This document shows, one piece after another, positions 18,486-28,436 of a stretch of DNA of 64,000 nt. The notes under the pieces were generated by a model, which worked only from the letters and a program-made list of their open reading frames with translations, was not told the origin of the DNA and made no database searches. The stretch covers positions 124,001-188,000 of the forward strand of contig NZ_QOKV01000009.1 of the NCBI RefSeq assembly GCF_008365405.1, given 5' to 3'. Position 1 is the first letter of the stretch. Every line of letters begins with the position of its first letter. This DNA is from Azospirillum brasilense. Its GTDB lineage: Bacteria > Pseudomonadota > Alphaproteobacteria > Azospirillales > Azospirillaceae. The translations under genes and the position numbers were made by a program.

Positions 18486-19216
18486 CCGAGATTCACACCA
18501 TGCCGATCGCCGAACCCGTCCTGGAGGTGCGCGGCCTCAGCGCCGGCTACGGCAAGCGGGCGGTGGTCCACGACATGGACCTGACGGTGCGGGCCGGCGA
18601 AATCCGCGTGCTGCTGGGCCACAACGGGGCCGGCAAGACGACGCTGGTGCGCTCCGTCTTCGGGCTGCTGCGGCCGACGTCCGGGACCGTCCGCTACCGG
18701 GGGGAGGACATCACCCGGCGGCGCTGCGCCGACAACGTGAAGGCCGGCATCGCTCTGGTTCCGCAGGGGCACGGCATCTTCCGCAGCCTGACCGTGCGCG
18801 AGAATCTGGAACTCGGCGCCTACACGGCCCACGACCCGGCGGAGATCCGGGTGAATCGCGACGCGGTGATGGACCTGTTCCCGATCCTGCGCGAACGCGC
18901 CGGCCAGATCGCCGGCACCATGTCGGGCGGGCAGCAGCAGATGCTGGCGATGGGCATGGCGCTGATGCACCGGCCCGACGTGATGATCCTCGACGAACCA
19001 TCGATCGGCCTCGCCCCCAACCTCGTCCAGCGCGTCATGGAGGCCATCGCAGAGGTCAACCGGGCGCTGCGCATGGCCGTGCTGATGGTCGAGCAGAACG
19101 TCGTCCACGCCCTGCCCATCGCGCAGAGCGTCACCGTGCTGCGCACCGGCCGCAAGATTTACGAGGGCCCGCCCGAGCCGCTGGGCGACCGCCAATACCT
19201 GATGACCCTTTTCTGA
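18482..19216 (+). CDS. HAAT ABC transporter ATPase, LivF type, 244 aa
   Basis: LivF-type ATPase with Walker A GHNGAGKTT, signature MSGGQQQML and Walker B VMILDEPSIGLAPN. It is translationally coupled to the LivMG fusion by a 4-base overlap. It completes transporter 2. The reductase gene starts 27 bases after its stop, suggesting a continuous transcript. Confidence 0.93.
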   Translation: MTEIHTMPIAEPVLEVRGLSAGYGKRAVVHDMDLTVRAGEIRVLLGHNGAGKTTLVRSVFGLLRPTSGTVRYRGEDITRRRCADNVKAGIALVPQGHGIFRSLTVRENLELGAYTAHDPAEIRVNRDAVMDLFPILRERAGQIAGTMSGGQQQMLAMGMALMHRPDVMILDEPSIGLAPNLVQRVMEAIAEVNRALRMAVLMVEQNVVHALPIAQSVTVLRTGRKIYEGPPEPLGDRQYLMTLF

Positions 19217-19243
19217 AGAAATCCGCACAGAAGGATCGTGTTC

Positions 19244-20317
19244 ATGGCCCGTCAGAAGATGCTGATCGTGGGTGCGCTGGGGACCGTCGGCCGCCCGATG
19301 CTGGAGCATTTCGAAGCCTCCCCGGAATGGGACGTCTGCGGCGTGTCGCGCCGCACCCCGGATTTCGAGACCACCGCCGAATGGGCCGCCGTCGATCTGC
19401 GCGACCCTGACGACTGCCGCAAGCTGCGCGAGATCAAGGGCGTCACCAACATCTGCTACACCGCCGTCTATGAAAAGCCCGACGTGACGCGCGGCTGGTC
19501 GGAATGGGACCATGTGGAGACCAACCTCGCCATGCTGAAGAACGTGGTGGAGAATGTCGAGGCGGTGTCGCCCAACCTGCGCCACATCACGCTGTTGCAG
19601 GGCACCAAGGCGTACGGCGGCCATCTCGGCCCCTTCCGCCAGCCGGCGCGGGAGAGCGATCCGCGCTACATGCGCCCGAACTTCTACTACGACCAGCAGG
19701 ACTGGATCAGCGAACGCCAGCAGGGCAAGGAATGGAGCTGGAGCGTGCTGCGCCCGCAGATCGTCTGCGGCCTCGCGGTCGGCAGCCCGCTGAACATCAT
19801 CACCGCCATCGGTGTCTTCGCCGCGGTGTCGCGCGAATACGGCCTGCCGCTGCGCTTCCCCGGCGGGGCGTCGCGCATCGGCGAGGCGACCGACGCCCGG
19901 CTGATCGCCAAGGCCGCCGAATGGGCCGGCACCAGCCCGCAATGCGCCAACCAGGTCTTCAACATCGCCAACGGCGACGTCTATGTCTGGGAGAACGTGT
20001 TCCCCAAGGTGGCGGAGCTGTTCCGCATGGAGCTGGAGCCGGCGCAACCCTTCTCGCTGGCCCGCATCATGCCGCAGAACGAGCCGATCTGGGACCGCGT
20101 GGTCGCCAAGCACGGTCTCAAGCCCTACAAATACACCGAGGTCGTGCCATCCTGGCAGTTCGCCGACTTCCTGTTCGGCTACGGCCAGCGCCCCAACCCG
20201 CACCACATGAGCACGATCAAGGCGCGCAAGCTGGGCTTCCACGACTGCGTGGACAGCGAGGAGATGTTCGTCGATCTCCTCCAGGAACTCCAGAAGCGCC
20301 GCATCCTGCCGGAATGA
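19244..20317 (+). CDS. PRISE-type (progesterone 5-beta-reductase/iridoid-synthase-like) SDR, 357 aa
   Basis: Extended short-chain dehydrogenase of the PRISE group, which reduces activated C=C bonds of enones with NADPH. A Rossmann motif is present at the N-terminus (IVGALGTVGRPML). The group's active-site stretch NFYYDQQDW lies near residues 146-154; its tyrosine replaces the usual YxxxK. The TLLQGTKAYGGH stretch and FNIANGDVYVWENVFP region also match. AAGGA lies 8 bases before ATG 19244, which I prefer to a GTG at 19238. Plant members act on steroids and iridoids. A bacterial copy beside an acyl-CoA ligase suggests reduction of an unsaturated ring or chain ketone; this is inference. Confidence 0.85.
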   Translation: MARQKMLIVGALGTVGRPMLEHFEASPEWDVCGVSRRTPDFETTAEWAAVDLRDPDDCRKLREIKGVTNICYTAVYEKPDVTRGWSEWDHVETNLAMLKNVVENVEAVSPNLRHITLLQGTKAYGGHLGPFRQPARESDPRYMRPNFYYDQQDWISERQQGKEWSWSVLRPQIVCGLAVGSPLNIITAIGVFAAVSREYGLPLRFPGGASRIGEATDARLIAKAAEWAGTSPQCANQVFNIANGDVYVWENVFPKVAELFRMELEPAQPFSLARIMPQNEPIWDRVVAKHGLKPYKYTEVVPSWQFADFLFGYGQRPNPHHMSTIKARKLGFHDCVDSEEMFVDLLQELQKRRILPE

Positions 20318-20331
20318 GAGAGGCCCGCCGC

Positions 20332-21966
<1,635 letters not shown>

Positions 21967-21986
21967 GCGCACGGGGCGGGACCACT

Positions 21987-22778
21987 CTATTCACGGCGCT
22001 GACCAATGGCGGCGGCAAGCGCGACGCCGCTGACCCGTGATTGGCAAATGCCTTGAACCAGAGTGGCGATGCTCGCGACGGCCCGCTCCGGGTCCAACCC
22101 GCCCAGCCGGATGTTGGACACGCAGTTGCGGGCCGAATCCGGGGTGCCGGGCCGCGGCGCCCAGGTGACGTAGCAGCCGAGGGAGTCGGCCGCCGAGAGC
22201 CCCGGACGCTCGCCGACCAGCACGATCACCAGAGCCAGCCCCAACGCTTCGCCGATGGCGTCCCCGATGGCGACCCTGCCTTGCTCCACCAACGCCACCG
22301 GCGCCACATCCAATCCCTGGTCACGCAACGCCTGCCCAAGGCCGAGGACGACCGGGGCGGCGTTGACGTCGATCGCCATAGCCGACAACCCATCGGCCAC
22401 CACGATGCCCACGCGCGACCTCCCGCCCGCGCCTTCCGGCACCGCCAGCCCGCGCAACCGTCCGGCGTCCTCATCGGCGAGGCGGCGGCCCAGGTCGGGG
22501 CGGCGCAGATAGACGGCCCGGTCGGGGGCGGCGCTGCGCAGCCGGACGACCGGCATCCCGGCGGATTCCAGCCGGCTGCCCAGCCCGTCCAGATCGGGGA
22601 TTGCCCACACGGCGTCGCGGGCACGGGCATGGTCCTGCAGGAAATCCAGATGCGCCCGCGTCGGCAGCGAGGTGCCCGCCCGGCCCAGCGCCACCCGCGC
22701 GTCGGTGAAGCGGCGCAACGGGTGGATGTCTCCTGGAGCCGGCACAAGGCTCGGCGTCTTGCCGTCGCGTTCGGTCAT
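21987..22778 (-). CDS. eutC: ethanolamine ammonia-lyase, small subunit, 263 aa
   Basis: Light chain of the adenosylcobalamin-dependent lyase that converts ethanolamine to acetaldehyde and ammonia. Family stretches include TNARVALGR-like FTDARVALGRAGTSLPT, LDFLQDHARARDAV, VGIVVADGLSA and the C-terminal ERPGLSAADSLGCYVTW and NCVSNIR. Its ATG overlaps the eutB stop by 4 bases. It is the last gene of the seven-gene operon. No microcompartment, EutA reactivase or EutE aldehyde dehydrogenase gene is in the window. Confidence 0.94.
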   Translation of the reverse strand: MTERDGKTPSLVPAPGDIHPLRRFTDARVALGRAGTSLPTRAHLDFLQDHARARDAVWAIPDLDGLGSRLESAGMPVVRLRSAAPDRAVYLRRPDLGRRLADEDAGRLRGLAVPEGAGGRSRVGIVVADGLSAMAIDVNAAPVVLGLGQALRDQGLDVAPVALVEQGRVAIGDAIGEALGLALVIVLVGERPGLSAADSLGCYVTWAPRPGTPDSARNCVSNIRLGGLDPERAVASIATLVQGICQSRVSGVALAAAIGQRRE

Positions 22779-24178
22779 CGCGGTGCCTCCAGGGTGGCGA
22801 GCGACCGGACCGCCTCCAGCAGCGGCGTCTCCATCGGGACGGGCCGCCAAGTGTTCCGGTCGTCCAGCAGCCCGACCCGGCGCGCCCAGGCCTCGAACTC
22901 CGGGGCGGGCGGGCGGCCGGTCAGGCGGCGGACCGTCAGCGCGTCGTGGTGCGACAGGCTCTGGTAGTTCAGCATGATGTCGTCGGAGCCGGGCACCGTG
23001 ATGACGAAGGTGACGCCCGCCAGGGTCAGAACCGCGAACAGCGTGTCCATATCGTCCTGATCGGCCTCGGCGTGGTTGGTGTAGCAGACGTCCACCCCCA
23101 TCGGCAGGCCCATCAGCTTGCCGCAGAAATGGTCCTCCAGCCCGGCCCGGATGATCTGCTTGCCGTCGTAGAGGTATTCCGGCCCGATGAAGCCGACCAC
23201 GGTGTTGACCAGCAGCGGCTGGAAGGCGCGGGCGACGGCGTAGGCGCGGACCTCCATGGTCTGCTGATCGACGCCGTGATGGGCGTCGGCGGACAGGGCG
23301 GCGCCCTGGCCCGTTTCGAAATACATGACATTGCCGCCGACCGTCCCGCGGCCCAGCGAGCGGGCGGCCTCGTGCGCCTCGCGCAGCATGGCCAGGGAAA
23401 CGCCGAAGCCGCGGTTGGCCTTCTCCGATCCGGCGATGGACTGGAACACCAGATCGACCGGCGCCCCGCCCTCGATCGCCCGGATGGCCGTGGTGACGTG
23501 GCCCAGGCAGCAGGTCTGCGTCGGGATGTCCAGCCGGACGCGCAACTCGTCCAACAGCCGGACGACGCGGCTGTAATCCTCCACGCTGTCGGTGACCGGG
23601 TTGACGCCGAGCACCGCGTCGCCGCTGCCCATCAACAGCCCGTCGAGCAGGCTGGCGGCGATGCCGCGGCTGTCGTCGGTCGGGTGGTTGGGCTGCAGGC
23701 GCGTGGACAGCCGCCCGGCCAGCCCCAGGCTGTTGCGGAAGGCCACGGGGTTCTCGCATTTGGCCGCCACCATCATCAGGTCCTGAGCCCGCATGATCTT
23801 CGACACGCCCGCCACCATCTCCGGCGTCAGGCCGGCGGCCAGAGCGGCCAGGCCGTCGCGGTCGGCGGCGTCCGACAGCAGCCAGTCCCGGAATTCCCCG
23901 ACGGTCAGCGACGCGACGGGGCCGAGCGCCGCCGCGTCCCGCTGGTCGTGGATCAGGCGGGTGACCTCGTCCTCCTCATAGGGCACGAGGTCGGTAGCCA
24001 GGAAATCCCGGAGCGGAATGTCGGCCAGGACGCGCTGGGCGGCGTGGCGCTCCAGCGCGCTGTCGGCGGCCAGCCCGGCCAACTGGTCCCCCGACCGGGC
24101 GGGCGAGGCCTTGGCCAGCACGTCGCGCAGATGGGGGAAGCTCCAGCGGGTGCCGCCGAGCGCGGTGGTGTAGGGCAT
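22775..24178 (-). CDS. eutB: ethanolamine ammonia-lyase, large subunit, 467 aa
   Basis: Catalytic TIM-barrel chain of ethanolamine ammonia-lyase. Recognisable stretches are LMGSGDAVLGVNPVTDS, FQSIAGSEKANRGFG, FIGPEYLYDGKQIIRAGLED and YTNHAEADQDDMD. Length matches the family. Activity needs adenosylcobalamin, so the host must make or import B12. It follows the FAD oxidase gene by 42 bases on the same strand. Ethanolamine supplied by upstream reactions of this operon, rather than free external ethanolamine, is a reasonable inference. Confidence 0.95.
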   Translation of the reverse strand: MPYTTALGGTRWSFPHLRDVLAKASPARSGDQLAGLAADSALERHAAQRVLADIPLRDFLATDLVPYEEDEVTRLIHDQRDAAALGPVASLTVGEFRDWLLSDAADRDGLAALAAGLTPEMVAGVSKIMRAQDLMMVAAKCENPVAFRNSLGLAGRLSTRLQPNHPTDDSRGIAASLLDGLLMGSGDAVLGVNPVTDSVEDYSRVVRLLDELRVRLDIPTQTCCLGHVTTAIRAIEGGAPVDLVFQSIAGSEKANRGFGVSLAMLREAHEAARSLGRGTVGGNVMYFETGQGAALSADAHHGVDQQTMEVRAYAVARAFQPLLVNTVVGFIGPEYLYDGKQIIRAGLEDHFCGKLMGLPMGVDVCYTNHAEADQDDMDTLFAVLTLAGVTFVITVPGSDDIMLNYQSLSHHDALTVRRLTGRPPAPEFEAWARRVGLLDDRNTWRPVPMETPLLEAVRSLATLEAPR

Positions 24179-24220
24179 ACGGACTCTCCGGTGCAGGGAG
24201 AACGGCGAATGGGAGACGGT

Positions 24221-25462
24221 TCAGAAGCGGCGGGGATCGATCGCCGTCAGGTCGAGCGGCGGCGCGCGCCCGGCCACCAAATCAGCGACCACCATGCCGC
24301 TCAGCCCGCCGAGGGTCAGCCCGACATGCTGGTGGCCGAAGGCGTAGACCACCCGTTCGCTGGCCCGCGACCGGCCGAGCACCGGCAGCCCGTCGGGGAA
24401 GGTCGGGCGGAAGCCCAGCCAGTCGTCGGTCTGGCGGACGCCCGGTTCCTTCAGGGCCGGCAAAGCATCGCGGGCCGAGCGCGCCAGCAGCCCCGTCAGG
24501 CCGGACGCCTTGCGGGGATCGAGCCCGGCCAGTTCGACCGTGCCCGCCACCCTCAGCCCCTGGGCCATGGGGGTCATGTAGAGCCCGCGCTCGGCCCAGC
24601 CGCAGGGCCGCCCGATCGGGTCGATCACCCCGCCGAAGGTGACGTGGTAACCGCGTTCGGTGTCCAGCGGCAGCCGGTCGCCGCAATCGGCGGCCAGCGG
24701 TCGGGAATGGATGCCGGCGGCCACCACGGCATGGTCGAAACGCTCATCGCCGTCCGGTGTGACGAGGACGACGCCGGAACCGCCGGGGGCCAGCCGCGTG
24801 ACGGCGCGGGCCTCGGTCCTCAGGCCGCGCCCGGCCAGCCAGCCGTGCAGCGCGGTGAGGAAGCCCGCCGGGTCGCTCAGATGCCAGCTTCCGGGGAACA
24901 GCACGCCGTGGGCGAAGATCGGCGCCAGTGCCGGTTCCAGCCCCCGGATGGCCGAAGCGTCCAGAACCTCGCAGGCGACGCCAGCCTCGCGGCGCAGCCT
25001 CAGGGAGTCCGCGCTGTTCCGGAAGGAGCGCTCGCTGGAATAGAGATAGAGGCATTCGCGGCGGCGGATCCGGTCCTCCAGCCCGGCGTCGCGGATCAGG
25101 TCGGCGTAGCCCTCGTAGGCGCGGCCAAGAAGCTGTCCCAAAGCCTTTGCCGCCGCCTCGTAGCGCGCCGGGGTGGAGTGCCAGAGGAAGCGCGCCAGCC
25201 ACGGCGTGAGCCGCGGCAGGTAGGAGGCACGCAGCCGGAAGGGACTGTCGGCGGCCAGCAGGTAGCGGTGGAAATCCCGGAAGACCGACGGGTTGTTCAC
25301 CGGGATGCAGGCGTAGTTGGCGAAGGTTCCAGCGTTGCCGTAGGAGGCGCCGCCCGCCGGTCCCGCGGGATCGAACAGCGTGACGGCGTGCCCGTCCCGC
25401 ATCAGCCAGTAGGCCGAGGACAGACCGACGAAACCGGCACCGATGACGGCGACTGTGGCCAT
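24221..25462 (-). CDS. FAD-dependent oxidoreductase, DadA/DAO family, 413 aa
   Basis: Amine or D-amino-acid dehydrogenase-like flavoprotein. The N-terminal dinucleotide fold VAVIGAGFVGLSSAYWL and the C-terminal FAD stretch (YAFGHQHVGLTLGG) are clear. AAGGAG lies 10 bases before the ATG. Family members oxidise D-amino acids, sarcosine or other secondary amines. Standing between a dipeptidase-like gene and eutBC, it may oxidise an amine precursor that releases ethanolamine. That is inference; D-amino-acid dehydrogenase is the default reading. Confidence 0.88.
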   Translation of the reverse strand: MATVAVIGAGFVGLSSAYWLMRDGHAVTLFDPAGPAGGASYGNAGTFANYACIPVNNPSVFRDFHRYLLAADSPFRLRASYLPRLTPWLARFLWHSTPARYEAAAKALGQLLGRAYEGYADLIRDAGLEDRIRRRECLYLYSSERSFRNSADSLRLRREAGVACEVLDASAIRGLEPALAPIFAHGVLFPGSWHLSDPAGFLTALHGWLAGRGLRTEARAVTRLAPGGSGVVLVTPDGDERFDHAVVAAGIHSRPLAADCGDRLPLDTERGYHVTFGGVIDPIGRPCGWAERGLYMTPMAQGLRVAGTVELAGLDPRKASGLTGLLARSARDALPALKEPGVRQTDDWLGFRPTFPDGLPVLGRSRASERVVYAFGHQHVGLTLGGLSGMVVADLVAGRAPPLDLTAIDPRRF

Positions 25463-25509
25463 GGCGGGGGCGCTCCTTCAGCGTGGATCAGGCGTAACGG
25501 ACCGGCAGC

Positions 25510-26493
25510 TCACCAGACGTCGCGCAGCAGCCGCAGCCAGTTGCCGCCCATGACCCGCTCGATCTTGCCGGACGACCAACCCTTGCGGACCATGGCGGCG
25601 GTCAGGTTGGGATAGTCCTCGATGCGCTCGATGCCCTTGGGGAAGACCAGATCGCCGAAGGTGGTCAGGCGGCGCCCGTTGCCCTTGTCGTGCATCACCC
25701 ATTCCTGGAAGGACCAGGGCTGGCCCTGCGACATGTCGGTGCCGATGCCGACATGCTCCTCGCCGCAGACGCCGACCATGTGCTCCACCACGTCGATGAA
25801 GTCGTCGATGGTGGAGGCGGTGCCCTTGGGCAGGAAGGGCGGGAAGATGGTGACGCCGACATAGCCGCCGCGCTGCGCCACGCTGCGCAGGGTCTCGTCG
25901 GACTTGTTGCGCGGATGGTCCTTCAGGGCGCGCGGGCAGCAGTGGGTGTAGGCCACCGGCTTCACCGACGCCTCGATGGCTTCGGTCGCCGTCCGTTCCG
26001 ACACGTGGGACAGATCGACCAGGATGCCCAGCCGGTTCATCTCCGCCACCACGTCGCGCCCGAAGCCGGTCAGCCCGGCGTCCTTGCCCTCGTAGCAGCC
26101 GGCCCCGACGAGGTTCTGCGTGTTGTAGGTGAGCTGGATGATCTTCACGCCCAGCTCGGCGTAGAGTTCGAGATAGTCGATGTTGTCGTCGATGCCCGAC
26201 GTGTTCTGCCAGCCCAGGATGATGCCGACCTTGCCGTCCGCCTTGGCCTGGCGGATGTCCTCGACGCTGCGGATCTGGGTGATGATGTCGCCATGCTCGC
26301 GGAACATGCGCTTCCAGTGGCCCACGTTCTTCATGGTGTCCTGGAAGCCTTCCCAGACGCTGCAGGTGCAGTTGGCGGCGGTGATGCCCGCCGTCCGCAT
26401 CGCTTCGAAAATCTCGCGGTCGAAGTTGCAGACGAGGAGGGAATCCGTGACGATCAGGTCCTCGTGACGGATGTCGGCGATGCTGTCAGGCAT
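25510..26493 (-). CDS. M19 (membrane dipeptidase-like) protein lacking the HxD metal motif, 327 aa
   Basis: TIM-barrel protein of the renal dipeptidase family. The expected N-terminal DGHxD metal motif is replaced by VTDSLLVCNFD, so two zinc ligands are missing. Other ligand positions remain recognisable: H in VDLSHVSERT, H in YTHCCPRAL and D in GIGTDM. This looks like a divergent subgroup. From memory, similar proteins are encoded near dimethylglycine/betaine catabolism genes in pseudomonads. ATG 26493 has GAGG upstream. Peptidase activity should not be assumed; a different hydrolase or a single-metal enzyme is possible. Confidence 0.82.
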   Translation of the reverse strand: MPDSIADIRHEDLIVTDSLLVCNFDREIFEAMRTAGITAANCTCSVWEGFQDTMKNVGHWKRMFREHGDIITQIRSVEDIRQAKADGKVGIILGWQNTSGIDDNIDYLELYAELGVKIIQLTYNTQNLVGAGCYEGKDAGLTGFGRDVVAEMNRLGILVDLSHVSERTATEAIEASVKPVAYTHCCPRALKDHPRNKSDETLRSVAQRGGYVGVTIFPPFLPKGTASTIDDFIDVVEHMVGVCGEEHVGIGTDMSQGQPWSFQEWVMHDKGNGRRLTTFGDLVFPKGIERIEDYPNLTAAMVRKGWSSGKIERVMGGNWLRLLRDVW

Positions 26494-26559
26494 GATGGCC
26501 TCGGATGTGATTGCGGATGGGAGGCGCGCGCCGGGGCGCGCCACGTCGGATGAAGAGGT

Positions 26560-27849
26560 TTAATAGAAGAGGTTCGGCAGGCCGGTGACGATGCCGGGGA
26601 CGAGGGTGAAGAGCGCGATGGACACCAGCATCAGCAGCCAGTAGGGGATGGCCTCCCATGCCGCCTCGGTGATGTTGACCGCGCCCTTGGTCAGCGACAC
26701 CAGCACGAACAGGTTGATGCCGACCGGCGGGGTGATCATCCCGATCTCGATCAGGATGGTGACGACGATGCCGTACCAGACCGGATCGAAGCCGACGTTC
26801 ATCATCAGCGGGAAGGTCAGCGGCAGGGTCATCAGCATGATCGAGATGCCGTCGAACAGGCAGCCGAGGACCAGATAGAGCAGGACGATGCCGAGCAGCA
26901 GCTCGTACTTGCCGATGGCCATCGCACCCATGGTCTGGGCGAGCTGGGCGGGCAGCCCCAGGATGCTGATGGCCTGCGACAGGATGGACGCCCCCAGGAA
27001 GATCAGCGCGATGGCGCCGAAACCGCGCACCGCCGCGATCAGCGCGTGCAGCAGCCCCTTCATCGTCAGCTCGCCGACGGTGAAGCCGAGCACGATGGCC
27101 GCGACCACCCCCAGGGACGCCGCCTCGGTCGGGGTGGCGATGCCCATGTAGATGGTCCCCAGCACCGCGAACATCAGGATGGCCAACGGCCAGAGATCGA
27201 CCAGCGACCGCAGGATGACCGCCAGCGACACCGCTTCGCGGTCGTCGGGCAGCCAGTCGGGCGAAAGCCGGGCACGGACGGCGACCAGCCCCATGAACAT
27301 CGCCGCCAGCAGGAAGCCGGGGATCAAGCCCGCCAGGAACAGCTTGCCGATCGACACGTCCATGGTGGCGCCGTAGATGATCAGGATCAGGCTGGGCGGG
27401 ATGATGATCCCCAGCGTGCCCGAGGCGGCCAGGATCCCGACCACGCTCTTCGCCGGGTAGCCGCGCTTGATGAGCTGCGGATAGGCGACCGACCCGACGG
27501 CGGCGGCGGTGGCGAGGCTGGTGCCGCTGACCGCGCCGAACAGCGTGCCGACCGCGACGTTGGTGTGCATCAGGCCGCCGGGCACCCGGCGGAACAGCGG
27601 CGACACCCCCGAGTAAATGCGGGCGCCGAGCCCGCTGGCCAGCAGGACCTCGCCCAGCACGATGAAGGCCGGGACGGCGCTGAGGGTGAAGCTGTTGAAG
27701 GCGTTCCAGCCGGCGGTGATGCCCAGTTGCAGAGCGCCGCCGACGAACAGTTCGAGGATCAGAAAGCCGGTCAGCCCCAGCGCCACGCCGATCGGAAACC
27801 CGGCGAGGAGCATGACGGCCAGACTCACGCCCATGACGAGCCATACCAT
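26560..27849 (-). CDS. TRAP transporter large permease (DctM/SiaM type), 429 aa
   Basis: Twelve-helix-class TRAP membrane subunit, hydrophobic over its whole length. Family stretches include FIVLGEVLLASGLGARIYS, GAVSGTSLATAAAVGS, and the C-terminal ITPPVGINLFVL. I chose ATG 27849, with GGAG 8 bases upstream; a GTG at 27858 is an alternative. It forms the secondary transporter with the small subunit encoded 74 bases upstream. Confidence 0.93.
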   Translation of the reverse strand: MVWLVMGVSLAVMLLAGFPIGVALGLTGFLILELFVGGALQLGITAGWNAFNSFTLSAVPAFIVLGEVLLASGLGARIYSGVSPLFRRVPGGLMHTNVAVGTLFGAVSGTSLATAAAVGSVAYPQLIKRGYPAKSVVGILAASGTLGIIIPPSLILIIYGATMDVSIGKLFLAGLIPGFLLAAMFMGLVAVRARLSPDWLPDDREAVSLAVILRSLVDLWPLAILMFAVLGTIYMGIATPTEAASLGVVAAIVLGFTVGELTMKGLLHALIAAVRGFGAIALIFLGASILSQAISILGLPAQLAQTMGAMAIGKYELLLGIVLLYLVLGCLFDGISIMLMTLPLTFPLMMNVGFDPVWYGIVVTILIEIGMITPPVGINLFVLVSLTKGAVNITEAAWEAIPYWLLMLVSIALFTLVPGIVTGLPNLFY

Positions 27850-27923
27850 GTCGCTCACTCCAAATTTTTAAATGCTGGCCAAACCCTTGATGCCGCCCGC
27901 TCGGGCGCGGGCAGGGCTGCGGC

Positions 27924-28376
27924 TCAGGCGCGCCCCAGCAGGCGCAGGACGCGCAGGAGGATCATCGACAGCGCCATCACCGGGATGCCGAACATCCAGG
28001 GAGCCACCGGCAGGGCGGCGTTCTCGGAGCGGGCGGAGATCTGCCAGGAAAAGGCGGCGAACTTGTAGCCTTCGACCAGAATGATGACGAAGAACAGGAT
28101 GGTCGCCACGTCGCCGGCCAGCCGGCAGATGCGCTGCAAAGTGGGAGACAGCCGGCTGGTCACGATCTGCACCGTGATGTGTTCACGGTCGAGGTCGGAG
28201 GTGACGATCGAGATGAAGCTGGAGGTCGCAAACAGGAGCCCGACGAACTCGTCGGAGAAATCGAGGGGAACCCCGAGAACATAGCGATTCAGCGTCGCGA
28301 CGATCACCAGCGCGATGAAGCAGGCGATGATGCCGGCTCCGATGTTCTTCAACAAATTCGATATGGAATTGTCCAT
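27924..28376 (-). CDS. TRAP transporter small permease (DctQ type), 150 aa
   Basis: Small four-helix TRAP subunit of normal length. It has the family stretch VLGVPLDFSDEFVGLLF near residue 35 and four hydrophobic segments. It lies between the binding-protein and large-permease genes. A strong stem-loop separates it from the binding-protein gene. Confidence 0.9.
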   Translation of the reverse strand: MDNSISNLLKNIGAGIIACFIALVIVATLNRYVLGVPLDFSDEFVGLLFATSSFISIVTSDLDREHITVQIVTSRLSPTLQRICRLAGDVATILFFVIILVEGYKFAAFSWQISARSENAALPVAPWMFGIPVMALSMILLRVLRLLGRA

Positions 28377-28399
28377 GCCATTCCCCTCTTGTCCATGTG

Positions 28400-28431
28400 C
28401 GGCACGCCGCCGACCAGCCGGCGGCGTGCCG
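28400..28431 (-). other. stem-loop after the TRAP binding-protein gene
   Basis: Perfect 12-bp stem CGGCACGCCGCC/GGCGGCGTGCCG with an 8-base loop. It begins 6 bases after the binding-protein stop codon and before dctQ. No U-run follows, so it is probably an mRNA stabiliser or attenuating hairpin rather than a full terminator. Confidence 0.8.
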
Positions 28432-28436
28432 ACCGG

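Noticed and set aside
22041..25615. Plus-strand ORF (889 codons) opposite eutBC and the FAD oxidase
   Set aside because: It is a shadow frame of three genes with intact family motifs on the minus strand.
28400..28431. Rho-independent terminator after the TRAP binding-protein gene
   Set aside because: The stem is strong but no U-run follows, and the downstream genes clearly belong to the same operon.
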